A DNA stretch of 35,162 nt from UBA8514 sp050251415 (GTDB lineage: Bacteria > Bacillota > Clostridia > Lachnospirales > Anaerotignaceae), in NCBI GenBank assembly GCA_050251415.1, contig JBFWMT010000026.1:1-35162 (forward strand), in the 5' to 3' direction. A program made the position numbers and the translations under genes. Below the pieces are notes generated by a model, which worked only from the letters and a program-made list of their open reading frames with translations, was not told the DNA's origin and did no database searches. How positions within the stretch are numbered: the first letter of the stretch is position 1; every line of letters begins with the position of its first letter. This document shows, piece after piece, positions 8,707 to 17,347 of the stretch.

Positions 8707-10275
8707 TCACCTTCTAAAAAGTTTAGAAAGATAGCAAAGTCTTTGGGCGTATTCATCTTTTAGCATAAAAGGTGTGTACCTCCATTGCCAATTATCCTCT
8801 TCAATGCCCGGTGTATTCATTCGGGCAGTTTCATCAAGGCTTAGAACATCCTGCAATGGGTATATGGCTGTATTTGCACAGGAAGCTTGCGCAAGGCGAA
8901 TTAAATCCCACTCTGGAGAGGTTCCATCGGTGTTCATATAACGGCGGAAATAATCTCTGCTTTCTTCTGCGGCGGATTTATACCAGCCTATAGTTGTGTC
9001 ATTATCATGTGTGCCCGTGTACACTACGCAATTTTTTTCAAAATTATGAGGAAGATATGCATTATTTTCACTGTTATCAAAGGCGAACTGCAATATCTTC
9101 ATTCCAGGAAGATTTACACTCTCACGAAGCTTTGTTACCTTAGGCGTTATTATGCCCAAATCCTCGGCTATTATTGGCAGTGTGCCAATTTCCTTTTTTA
9201 TGGCATCAAAAAGCTTTTTGCCAGGCCCTTTTATCCATGTGCCAACAGTTGCATCTTTACTTCCAAAAGGAATTGCATAGTAGCTTTCAAAGCCACGAAA
9301 GTGGTCTATGCGAATTATATCCGCTGTGGAAAGAAGGCTTTTTATACGCCTTATCCACCAGCTATAGCCATTGTTTTCATGTTCATCCCAGTTATAAAGG
9401 GGATTGCCCCAAAGCTGACCTGTTTGGCTGAAATAATCAGGCGGAACCCCTGCAACCTCAGTAGGGAAACCGTTTTCGTCAAGGTTAAAAAGCTCTTGAT
9501 TTGACCATACATCGGAACTGTCGTAGGCAACAAAAATAGGAATGTCGCCTATAATTTCAATTTGGTTTTTATTGGCATAAGATTTTACTGCAGTCCATTG
9601 TTGAAAAAATTTGAATTGAAGAAATTTATAATATTCTATAGATTTTGAAAGCTTAGTATGCATGGTTTTAATTGTTTGCGGAATACGTAAAACAAGGTTT
9701 TTATCCCACGTACTCCACACACCGCCATAGTAGTAATCTTTTTGTACATTTTGGGGCAGAATATCTTTGGTTTCATTGCAAAAAGCATTAAATTCTTCAC
9801 TTTCATATTCAAGGCGACGTTTTTCTATGTAGTCATCCTTAATGGCACAAAACAAGCTGTAATCCTCAAGCCAGAATGAATTTTCAGAGCAAAAATTTTT
9901 AAAGTTTTTATTAGGCTTAAAGTTAGCGAATGCTTGTTTATAAAGCTTGGTTTTGTAATTGATAACTTTTCCATATTCAACCTTTGTTGTTGAAAAATGC
10001 GGAATATTTGAAACTTCTTCTTGACTAAGAAGTCCATCTGAAACAAGAATATCTGGGCTTAGTAAATAAAAATTACCTGCAATGGCTGAAAAGCTTTGAT
10101 AAGGAGAATCACCAAAACTGGTTGGACCTAAGGGTAAAAGTTGCCATAGTTTTTGGTTTGCTGAATGTAAAAAATCTATAAAATCTAATGCGCTTTTGCC
10201 CAAATCTCCAATTCCGTAGGATGATGGTAGACTTGTAGGATGAAGCAAAATACCACATTTTCTAATATTACCCAT
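8707..10275 (-). CDS. malQ: 4-alpha-glucanotransferase (amylomaltase)
   Basis: This 522-residue GH77 enzyme transfers maltosyl and longer glucan segments between alpha-1,4-glucans in the cytoplasm, as part of maltodextrin/glycogen turnover. Recognisable features are the N-terminal GILLHPTSLPSSYGIGDLG, the substrate-loop motif DSPYQSFSA, IGDIPIFVAYDSSDVW, the catalytic nucleophile Asp in RIDHFRGF, the acid/base Glu in IIAEDLG, and the third Asp in YTGTHDNDT. Length is normal. The ATG follows a GGAGGA ribosome binding site. No other glycogen genes are in the window. The membrane-protein gene downstream overlaps its ribosome binding site with the malQ stop. Confidence 0.95.
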   Translation of the reverse strand: MGNIRKCGILLHPTSLPSSYGIGDLGKSALDFIDFLHSANQKLWQLLPLGPTSFGDSPYQSFSAIAGNFYLLSPDILVSDGLLSQEEVSNIPHFSTTKVEYGKVINYKTKLYKQAFANFKPNKNFKNFCSENSFWLEDYSLFCAIKDDYIEKRRLEYESEEFNAFCNETKDILPQNVQKDYYYGGVWSTWDKNLVLRIPQTIKTMHTKLSKSIEYYKFLQFKFFQQWTAVKSYANKNQIEIIGDIPIFVAYDSSDVWSNQELFNLDENGFPTEVAGVPPDYFSQTGQLWGNPLYNWDEHENNGYSWWIRRIKSLLSTADIIRIDHFRGFESYYAIPFGSKDATVGTWIKGPGKKLFDAIKKEIGTLPIIAEDLGIITPKVTKLRESVNLPGMKILQFAFDNSENNAYLPHNFEKNCVVYTGTHDNDTTIGWYKSAAEESRDYFRRYMNTDGTSPEWDLIRLAQASCANTAIYPLQDVLSLDETARMNTPGIEEDNWQWRYTPFMLKDEYAQRLCYLSKLFRR

Positions 10276-10337
10276 AATTTTCCTCCTGAAAGAAATTATT
10301 CATAATGTGCCAGTGTAAGCACAGTATTTTAGTTTTA

Positions 10338-10366
10338 ATTCTACAGAAAATAATGAGGCAACACAA
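10338..10366 (-). promoter_or_regulatory. likely promoter of malQ
   Basis: Read on the minus strand, TTGTGT (10366-10361), 17 bases, then TAGAAT (10343-10338). The -10 box is good and the -35 box moderate. It would give a leader of about 55 bases. Confidence 0.45.
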
Positions 10367-10419
10367 GAAAAGTTTTTATAATTTTTTTGCGAAACTTTTA
10401 TCTATGAAGGAGGAAACTT

Positions 10420-10818
10420 ATGAAAACAAGATTTATTGCATTAATTGCACTTGCTGCGTTTGGGGCAACCTTTGTTGGGTGTGCAGCAAAAACGGGTACT
10501 AACCTTGGCCGTGCCGTTGACGACAACGGATATAACGAAGGATATTATTATGGAAACACAGACGCAACAACAGACGGTTGGGGAACCGGTTGGGGAACAG
10601 ATTATTACGGCATAACCGATGGGTACTACAATAATACTACAGGTAATTATGATTACGCTGGTTACGGCACAGGCTATAACGGTGGTTTAAGTGGAACAAT
10701 GTATGGTGATGACTCTGGTTACAGTACCTACATGAACAATAGTTACCGTCAGGGTGCAATACAAAATGACATGGGCACGGATTATGGAAGAATGTACAGC
10801 ACATTGTACGGAGATTGA
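10420..10818 (+). CDS. Gly/Tyr-rich low-complexity lipoprotein
   Basis: The protein has 132 residues. It starts with a short basic N-terminus, a hydrophobic core and a lipobox ending F-V-G-C21, so the mature protein should be a lipoprotein anchored by a diacylglyceryl cysteine on the outer face of the membrane. The remaining 110 residues are dominated by Gly, Tyr, Asn, Asp and Thr, with loose repeats (GYYYGN, GTDYYGITDGYY, GYGTGYNGG, GTDYGRMYST). There is no recognisable domain and the chain is probably disordered or sticky. A GGAGGA ribosome binding site and a terminator directly after the gene show a monocistronic unit. I do not recognise a family; a role in envelope or spore surface would be guesswork. 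Confidence 0.75.
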   Translation: MKTRFIALIALAAFGATFVGCAAKTGTNLGRAVDDNGYNEGYYYGNTDATTDGWGTGWGTDYYGITDGYYNNTTGNYDYAGYGTGYNGGLSGTMYGDDSGYSTYMNNSYRQGAIQNDMGTDYGRMYSTLYGD

Positions 10819-10840
10819 TTTTAACTAAATAGAAATACAG

Positions 10841-10874
10841 AAGCAGAGTGCAAATTTTTATATGCACTCTGCTT
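10841..10874 (+). terminator. terminator after the Gly/Tyr-rich lipoprotein gene
   Basis: A perfect 12-bp stem (AAGCAGAGTGCA with its complement) has a 10-base AT loop and ends in TTTT. The 233 bases from here to secA are AT-rich and show no promoter I trust. Confidence 0.85.
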
Positions 10875-11107
10875 TTGGTAAATATAGTTGAAGAATTTTA
10901 AAAAAGCTAAAAATACATACTTGGTAAGACTTAGTTCAAAAAGACTTTAATATGTAACATTTTTTTGAACAATTACTTATTTATATTGCGGCTTAGGGCG
11001 TTATCTGTTAAACTAAACGATGGACGAATACGTATATTAAGCATATTTATAGAATGCCGGCTTGAAACTTAGGTTGGTGAAAATAAAATTTTGAGGTGAA
11101 ATTAAAG

Positions 11108-13675
11108 ATGAGTTTGTTGGAAAAATTTTTTGGAAACTACAGCGAAAAGGAAATTAAAAAAATTAAACCTATCGTTGCAAAAATTAACGACCTTGAGCCG
11201 ACCTTTGAACCTTTGACTGATGACGAGATTAGAGGCAAAACAGAAGAGTTTAAGGAAAGATTCAAAAAAGGAGAAACATTGGATGACTTACTGCCAGAGG
11301 CGTATGCTTTGGTTAGAGAGGCGTCAAAAAGAGTTATGGGAATGCGTCACTTTGATACACAGCTTATTGGTGGTATTGTACTGCACCAAGGACGTATAGC
11401 AGAGATGAAAACTGGTGAAGGTAAAACCCTTGTTGGTACGTTGCCTGCATATCTTAATGCACTTTCAGGCGAAGGAGTACATGTTGTTACTGTAAATGAC
11501 TACCTTGCAAACCGTGACTCTGAGTGGATGGGACAGATTTTTACATTCCTTGGGCTTACTGTTGGGGTTGTGCTTAATGGTATCGACAACGAGGAAAGAC
11601 GTGCCGCTTACAACAGTGACATAACCTACGCTACAAATAATGAGCTTGGTTTTGACTACCTTCGTGACAACATGGTTGTAAGAAAAGAAAACATGGTTCA
11701 ACGTGGGCTTCATTATGCCATCATTGACGAGGTTGACTCGGTACTTATTGATGAGGCAAGAACACCTCTTATTATTTCGGGAAGTGGATCAAAAAGTACG
11801 CACCTCTATCAGGTGGCGGATTCTTTTGTTAAGGCACTAAAAAAAGGACGTATACTTAACGAAGAAGAAGCACTGAACCCACTTATGAAGGAAGAACTTC
11901 AAGAAGAAGGGGATTTTGTTGTAGATGAAAAGGCTAAAACAGTTACCCTTACACAAGATGGAGTTGCTAGGGCAGAGAAATTTTTTACCATTGAAAACCT
12001 TTCAGACCCTGATAATATGGAGCTTTTGCACCACATAAATAATGCCCTTAAAGCAAATTACCAGATGTTTAGAGACAAGGATTACGTTGTGCAGGAAGAA
12101 GAGGTTATGATTGTAGACGAGTTTACAGGTCGTCTTATGCCAGGCAGAAGATACTCTGACGGACTTCATCAGGCTATTGAAGCAAAGGAAAATGTAAAGG
12201 TTAACCGTGAAAGTAAAACCCTTGCCACAATTACTTTCCAGAATTTCTTTAACAAGTATACTAAAAAATCGGGCATGACTGGTACTGCACAAACAGAAGA
12301 GGGCGAGTTTAGAAATATTTATAACATGGACGTTGTTGTTATACCTACTAATGTGCCTATACAGCGTAACGACAAAAATGATATTGTTTACCGCAGTGAG
12401 GCGGCTAAGTTCCGTGCCGTTGTTAAAGAAATTGAGGAAGCACATGCAAAGGGACAGCCTGTACTTGTTGGTACAGTTACTATAGATAAATCAGAAGAAT
12501 TAAGCCATTTGCTTAAAAAAGACGGTATAAAGCATCAGGTACTTAATGCGAAATATCACCAACAAGAGGCTGAAATAGTTTCTCTTGCAGGGCAGATGAA
12601 TGCTGTTACCATTGCTACCAATATGGCAGGCCGTGGAACTGACATTAAATTGGGCGAAGGTGTAAAAGAGGTTGGCGGACTTAAAATTATTGGTACAGAA
12701 CGACATGAGTCACGCCGTATTGACAACCAGCTTCGTGGACGTGCCGGTAGACAGGGAGACCCTGGTGAATCACGTTTTTATATCTCCTTAGAGGACGATT
12801 TAATGCGTCTTTTCGGCTCTGAAAAAACAATGAAAATTGTTGACAGTTTAGGTCTGGAAGAGGATGACCCAATAGAACATGCAATGCTTGGACGTGCAAT
12901 TGAGAATGCACAGAAAAAAGTAGAGGGCAATAATTTTTCAGTGCGTAAGCATTTATTAGATTATGACCAGGTAATGAATGATCAAAGAGAAATTATATAC
13001 GGTGAGCGCAGACGTGTACTTTTTGGTGAAAATCTTCGCGAAAGCATAATGAAGATGATTAAAGATGTTTGTGAAAAGGCAGTGGCAATTTGTGCTGGCG
13101 AAATTCAGTATGCAGAAGACTGGGATTTTAAGGCATTTAATGAATATATAAACCCAATTATACCAATAGGCATGGTTAGTGTTGGTGAAGGTCAGTTTGA
13201 CAAATTAACCAAGGAAAAATTTACAAAAGACGTTATTGCAAGGGCAGAGCAGCTTTACCAGATGAAAGAGGCTGAAATTGGTGACCCAGAGCGTATGCGT
13301 GAGCTGGAAAGAGTTATTATGCTTCGTGTAATTGACCAAAAGTGGATGGATCATATTGATGATATGGACCAGATGCGTCAGGGCATTGGTTTACATGCTT
13401 TTGCACAGCGTGACCCACTTATTGAGTACAAATATGTAAGCTTTGACATGTTTAATGAACTAAGCGAAAATATTGAGATTGATACATTACGAGGCTTGTA
13501 TCATGTACGTATTGTAACTGAACCAAAGCGTGAGGAAGTACAACAGCCTATGTTTACAAACAAAGATGAAAGCCTTCCAAACAAACCAAAGGTTAGAAAA
13601 GAAGAAAAAGTAGGAAGAAATGACCCTTGCCCTTGTGGTAGTGGGAAAAAATATAAGCAGTGCTGTGGTAAATAG
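11108..13675 (+). CDS. secA: protein translocase ATPase SecA
   Basis: This 855-residue motor ATPase drives preproteins through SecYEG. The ATG at 11108 is chosen because GAGGTG at 11093-11098 is a proper ribosome binding site for it, whereas the in-frame GTG 11096 lies inside that site. The N-terminus MSLLEKFFGNYSEKE is canonical. Visible motifs are Walker A (TGEGKT, about residues 102-107), the DEAD-type box (DEVDSVLIDEART, from about 207), GRAGRQGDPGESRF in the second nucleotide-binding fold, and the C-terminal zinc/SecB-binding tail with CPCGSGKKYKQCC. It is followed after 62 bases by prfB, the usual secA-prfB order in Bacillota. Confidence 0.97.
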   Translation: MSLLEKFFGNYSEKEIKKIKPIVAKINDLEPTFEPLTDDEIRGKTEEFKERFKKGETLDDLLPEAYALVREASKRVMGMRHFDTQLIGGIVLHQGRIAEMKTGEGKTLVGTLPAYLNALSGEGVHVVTVNDYLANRDSEWMGQIFTFLGLTVGVVLNGIDNEERRAAYNSDITYATNNELGFDYLRDNMVVRKENMVQRGLHYAIIDEVDSVLIDEARTPLIISGSGSKSTHLYQVADSFVKALKKGRILNEEEALNPLMKEELQEEGDFVVDEKAKTVTLTQDGVARAEKFFTIENLSDPDNMELLHHINNALKANYQMFRDKDYVVQEEEVMIVDEFTGRLMPGRRYSDGLHQAIEAKENVKVNRESKTLATITFQNFFNKYTKKSGMTGTAQTEEGEFRNIYNMDVVVIPTNVPIQRNDKNDIVYRSEAAKFRAVVKEIEEAHAKGQPVLVGTVTIDKSEELSHLLKKDGIKHQVLNAKYHQQEAEIVSLAGQMNAVTIATNMAGRGTDIKLGEGVKEVGGLKIIGTERHESRRIDNQLRGRAGRQGDPGESRFYISLEDDLMRLFGSEKTMKIVDSLGLEEDDPIEHAMLGRAIENAQKKVEGNNFSVRKHLLDYDQVMNDQREIIYGERRRVLFGENLRESIMKMIKDVCEKAVAICAGEIQYAEDWDFKAFNEYINPIIPIGMVSVGEGQFDKLTKEKFTKDVIARAEQLYQMKEAEIGDPERMRELERVIMLRVIDQKWMDHIDDMDQMRQGIGLHAFAQRDPLIEYKYVSFDMFNELSENIEIDTLRGLYHVRIVTEPKREEVQQPMFTNKDESLPNKPKVRKEEKVGRNDPCPCGSGKKYKQCCGK

Positions 13676-13737
13676 CATAAAAAAATAGTTAATTATTTTG
13701 CGGCATAGGAATATCTTTTTATGGGGAGTTGATTTTA

Positions 13738-14842
13738 ATGTTTGAGTTAGACCAGATGGGCGTTGAGCTTTCAGCTTACAACGAAAAATTAAAGGAAATG
13801 GGGGCTTCACTTTGACGTCGATAACAGCAGAGACAAGATAAGTGAACTTGAGGACATTTGTGCCGACCCTGATTTCTGGAACGACATGGAGAAAAGTAAA
13901 AAAATATTACAGCAAACTTCAGCTTTAAAAGCTAAAGTAGGTGGTTATGATGCACTTGTAAGCAAATACGAGGACATTTATACAATTATCGAAATGGGTA
14001 AGGAAGAAGAGGACGACGAGCTTCTGGCAGAAGCAAAACAGCTTAGAGATGAGTTTGTTAATGAGTTCGACCGTCTTAAAATTTCAACCTTGCTTGACGG
14101 CCAGTATGATAAGGAAAATGCAATTGTAACACTGCACGCAGGTGCAGGTGGAACTGAAGCCTGTGACTGGGTGAGTATGCTGATGAGAATGTACTATAGA
14201 TGGGCAGAAAAACGTGGTTTTAGCGTGGAAACACTGGATTATCTTGAAGGTGATGAAGCGGGCGTTAAGTCTGTAACCTTCCAGATAAACGGAGAAAATG
14301 CTTATGGCTACCTTAAAAGCGAAAAGGGTGTGCACCGCCTTGTGCGTGTGTCTCCCTTTGACTCATCGGGTAGACGACATACATCTTTTGCAAGTGCAGA
14401 TGTGATGCCTGAAATAAGCGACGATATGGATATTGTTGTGAACACCGATGACATACGTGTGGATACTTACCGTGCCAGTGGTGCAGGCGGTCAGCATGTA
14501 AATAAAACGTCATCAGCTATACGTATTACGCATATGCCTACAGGTGTTGTGGTGCAGTGCCAGAATGAAAGAAGCCAGCACAGCAACAAGGACAGGGCTA
14601 TGAAAATGCTTAAAAGTAAGCTGCTGGAAATAAGAATTGAAGAGCAGATGCAAAAACTGGCAGAGATACGTGGTGATATTAAAGAAATTGGATGGGGAAG
14701 CCAGATACGTTCTTATGTATTTATGCCTTACACCATGGTAAAGGATAACCGTACAGGCGAGGAAACAGGCAATGTAAACGCCGTTATGGATGGAAATATT
14801 GACAGCTTTATGAATGCGTATTTAGGCTGGATACACAGTTAA
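13738..14842 (+). CDS. prfB: peptide chain release factor 2, with programmed +1 frameshift
   Basis: Release factor 2 ends translation at UGA and UAA. The gene is split between two frames. ATG 13738 opens a 25-codon frame (MFELDQMGVELSAYNEKLKE...) ending at TGA 13813-13815. Skipping T13813 continues at GAC 13814 in the frame that runs to 14842, giving 367 residues, the normal RF2 length. The stop-codon recognition motif SPF is present in VSPFDSSGRRH and the peptidyl-hydrolysis motif GGQ in GAGGQHVNKT. Annotation from ATG 13886 alone would lose about 50 residues. The start follows GGGGAG. RF2 level is autoregulated by this shift in most bacteria. The pseudouridine synthase follows after 14 bases. 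Confidence 0.95.
13800..13816 (+). promoter_or_regulatory. prfB +1 programmed frameshift site
   Basis: The slippery codon CTT (13810-13812) is followed by TGA C (13813-13816), the classic CUU-UGA-C shift site. A Shine-Dalgarno-like GGGGG lies at 13800-13804. It ends 5 bases before CTT, whereas in the Escherichia coli site, as I recall it, the gap is 3 bases. Confidence 0.9.
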
Positions 14843-14856
14843 AAGGAGTTTTTGGT

Positions 14857-15861
14857 ATGAAGGAAATAAATATTACGACAAGAGAGGAAAATCAACGACT
14901 TGATAAATTCCTGCTCAAATATTTTAATACAGCACCAAAATCCTTTGTTTTTAAAATGCTTAGAAAAAAGCGCATTAAATATAACAATAAAAAAGCCGAG
15001 GGCGCTGAAATGCTGAAAGACGGTGACACCTTACAGATGTTTCTTGCAGATGAAACCATGGATGGTTTTATGGAGGAAAAAACACTGCAAAAGGCTGAGC
15101 GTCATTTTGGCATTGTATATGAGGATGACAATATTCTTATGGTAAGCAAGCCTGCTGGCCTTTTGTCACATCCTGAAAAAAGCACTGATGCAGACACATT
15201 GGTAGACCAGATTTTGTATTATTTAAGCCAAAAGGGTCAGTACACCCCTTCAAAGGAAAATTCGTTTACCCCTGCAATTTGCAACCGACTGGATAGAAAT
15301 ACAGGCGGAATAGTGATTGCAGGCAAGAATTTATCTGCAGTGCAGGAAATTAACCGTGTTATTGCCGAGCGCAAGCTTAAAAAATATTACATCACCATGG
15401 TGCGTGGGGAAATGACAGAGGAAAAGGAATTTTTTGGGTACCACATAAAAGATGCAACAACAAACCAGGTTAAAGTTCTAAAAAAAGAAACACCTGGTGC
15501 TAAGAAGATATACACCAAGGTTAAGCCATTAAGTGTGAAAGATAAATTTTCGCTGTTGGAAATTGACCTGATTACTGGTAAATCTCACCAAATTAGGGCA
15601 CATCTTAAAGCAATGGGGTACCTTGTAATTGGAGACAGGAAGTATGGCGAAGAACGTGTAAACCGTGCTTTTCGTGAAAAGTATGGATTGAACAATCAGT
15701 TTTTGTTTGCGTACCGTATGGTATGGCAGGAAAGTGAGGGGCCGCTTAGTTATCTTTATGGCAAGGAGTTCGTTGCCAAGCTTACAGATAACCTTGAGGC
15801 TATTAAACGTGATTATTTTGGAAATGATTTGTTGCAGGAGAACAAGGAGGCGCAGAAATGA
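14857..15861 (+). CDS. RluA-family 23S rRNA pseudouridine synthase
   Basis: This 334-residue enzyme converts specific uridines in RNA to pseudouridine. An N-terminal S4 RNA-binding domain (about 1-65) precedes the RluA catalytic domain. The catalytic aspartate is D146 in CNRLDRNTGGI, and the family motif TGKSHQIRAHL follows near residue 230. Length and layout fit RluC/RluD-type enzymes; which uridine it modifies cannot be told. The start has an AAGGAG site. Its TGA overlaps the ATG of the next gene (ATGA at 15858-15861), so the two are translationally coupled. Confidence 0.92.
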   Translation: MKEINITTREENQRLDKFLLKYFNTAPKSFVFKMLRKKRIKYNNKKAEGAEMLKDGDTLQMFLADETMDGFMEEKTLQKAERHFGIVYEDDNILMVSKPAGLLSHPEKSTDADTLVDQILYYLSQKGQYTPSKENSFTPAICNRLDRNTGGIVIAGKNLSAVQEINRVIAERKLKKYYITMVRGEMTEEKEFFGYHIKDATTNQVKVLKKETPGAKKIYTKVKPLSVKDKFSLLEIDLITGKSHQIRAHLKAMGYLVIGDRKYGEERVNRAFREKYGLNNQFLFAYRMVWQESEGPLSYLYGKEFVAKLTDNLEAIKRDYFGNDLLQENKEAQK

Positions 15862-16601
15862 AGGCAATAATACTAGTGGCAGGCTATGCCACAAGGCTTT
15901 ATCCTTTAACTATTAATACTCCAAAGGCATTACTGCCAATAAATAAAAAGCCAATTATTGATTATATAGTGGAGCAGATAGAAACAATACCACAAATAGA
16001 TGAAATATTTGTGGTAAGTAACCATAAATTTGCAGATCAGTTCGAAGCGTGGGCAAAGGCGCATACAACAAAAAAGCCAGTTAAGGTAATAGACGACGGC
16101 ACTGACAGCGAGGAAACAAGGCGAGGTGCCATAGGCGATATTCTTTTCGCTATTAAACAGGAGCAAATAACGGATGAGATTGTTGTTATTGCAGGGGATA
16201 ACCTGTTTACTTACAGCCTTAAAGAATATTTTGATTACTTTAAAGCTACAGACAAAGACTGTGTTTGTGTTAAGCCCTTTGAAGACAGGGAAATGCTGAA
16301 ACAGTTTGGCATAGCTGAAATCAATGCGGATGGAAAAGTGATAGACATTGAGGAAAAACCAGAAAATCCAAAAAGCAATCTTGTGGTTTTTGCAACTTAC
16401 ATGTATAAAAAAGATACAATTCCTATGTTTGAGCGATACATAGCAGAGGGAAATAAGCCAGACGCACCAGGGTATTTTGTGGAGTGGTTATACAAAAGAA
16501 AAGATGTTTATGCGTTTACATTTAATGAGGAGTGCTATGATATTGGCACACCCAAAAGCCTTAAAGAAGTATCTGATATATTTGAGGAAAAGCATGGCTG
16601 A
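15858..16601 (+). CDS. sugar-phosphate nucleotidyltransferase family protein
   Basis: The protein has 247 residues with the nucleotidyltransferase fold that couples an NTP to a sugar-1-phosphate (or a similar phosphate) with release of pyrophosphate. The N-terminal signature is AIILVAGYATRLYPLT, where the usual G-x-G-T-R is A-G-Y-A-T-R. TPKALLPI carries the catalytic lysine region, AGDNLFT the metal-binding Asp, and IEEKPENPKSN the sugar-binding Glu-Lys-Pro. It lacks a C-terminal hexapeptide-repeat extension, so it is a pure transferase. No sugar-pathway genes adjoin; it is coupled to the pseudouridine synthase gene by a 4-base overlap. Substrate unknown (glucose-1-phosphate type is the plain guess). 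Confidence 0.85.
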   Translation: MKAIILVAGYATRLYPLTINTPKALLPINKKPIIDYIVEQIETIPQIDEIFVVSNHKFADQFEAWAKAHTTKKPVKVIDDGTDSEETRRGAIGDILFAIKQEQITDEIVVIAGDNLFTYSLKEYFDYFKATDKDCVCVKPFEDREMLKQFGIAEINADGKVIDIEEKPENPKSNLVVFATYMYKKDTIPMFERYIAEGNKPDAPGYFVEWLYKRKDVYAFTFNEECYDIGTPKSLKEVSDIFEEKHG

Positions 16602-16763
16602 TTTTTCCAAAAAGACTTATATGTTATGAAAAAAGATAATTGACTTGAGGGAAAAGACATGGGCCATTTAGAAACACACACTATAATTGAATTTTGTAAA
16701 TAGGGTTTGATTTTGGGGTAAAAGTCTGTGGCTTTTGCTCCTTTTAAATTATAAGGAGGAGAC

Positions 16764-17303
16764 ATGGGAGAGATAATAACTGAAAGACTAATTTTGCGTC
16801 CTATAGTGATTAACGACCTAGAGGATATATTTGAATATTCAAAACATCCATTGGTAGGGCCTGATGCTGGGTGGAAGCCACACGAAAGTAAAAGCGAAAC
16901 AATGGATATAATGAAAACTATTTTTATTGATAAAGACAGCGTGTGGGGAATAGAAACCAAAGAAAGTAAAAAAATTATTGGAAGTGTTGGACTTATAGAG
17001 GACCCAAAACGTGAAAATAAACAGGCAATGATGTTGGGCTATGCCATAGCCTATGAGCAGTGGGGAAAGGGGATTACAACTGAAGCTTCAAGATCAGTTA
17101 TTGATTACGGGTTTAAAGAACTTGGCTTAAGTTTAATTTCTGTGTGCTGTTATGCCTACAACGGACGTTCACGAGGCGTTATTAAAAAATGCGGCTTTAA
17201 GTATGAGGGAACGATGCGGCAGGCGGAAGAAAGGTTCGACGGAAAGATTTTTGACAGCGAGATATATTCAATAACAAAAGAAGAATGGGAATGCAGAAAA
17301 TAA
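16764..17303 (+). CDS. GNAT-family N-acetyltransferase (RimJ/RimL-like)
   Basis: This 179-residue protein should transfer an acetyl group from acetyl-CoA to an amine. It opens with TERLILRPIVINDLEDIFEYS, the standard RimJ/RimL-type start. The acetyl-CoA-binding region is YAIAYEQWGKGITTEASR, followed by the typical V-I-K-K-C-G-F-K-Y-E-G ending. AAGGAGGA precedes the ATG by a good distance. It sits alone between a 160-base gap and a shared terminator, so it has its own promoter or reads through from upstream. The substrate (ribosomal protein, antibiotic, polyamine) is not evident. Confidence 0.88.
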   Translation: MGEIITERLILRPIVINDLEDIFEYSKHPLVGPDAGWKPHESKSETMDIMKTIFIDKDSVWGIETKESKKIIGSVGLIEDPKRENKQAMMLGYAIAYEQWGKGITTEASRSVIDYGFKELGLSLISVCCYAYNGRSRGVIKKCGFKYEGTMRQAEERFDGKIFDSEIYSITKEEWECRK

Positions 17304-17304
17304 A

Positions 17305-17346
17305 AAACAGGGTCAAAATGTAGAAATCCTTATTTTGACCCTGTTT
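17305..17346. terminator. bidirectional terminator between GNAT gene and pfkA
   Basis: A perfect 15-bp stem (AAACAGGGTCAAAAT and its complement) closes a 12-base loop, with A-rich and T-rich flanks on the two sides. It serves both convergent genes. Confidence 0.9.
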
Positions 17347-17347
17347 C

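Noticed and set aside
8703..8756. Upstream ATG start for the YhhN-like gene
   Set aside because: It has no ribosome binding site and would overlap malQ by 50 bases; the TTG at 8702 has one.
9007..9504. 165-codon plus-strand frame opposite malQ
   Set aside because: It is a shadow of the well-supported malQ gene; Cys-rich, odd composition, no ribosome binding site.
10965..11054. Promoter candidates before secA (TTGAAC; TGGACG with TATTTA)
   Set aside because: Neither has a good partner box at the right distance, so I did not list them.
16659..16703. 14-codon ORF (MGHLETHTIIEFCK) with GAGGG upstream, before the GNAT gene
   Set aside because: It could be a leader peptide, but there is no attenuator structure I trust behind it and the peptide has no telling run of one amino acid.
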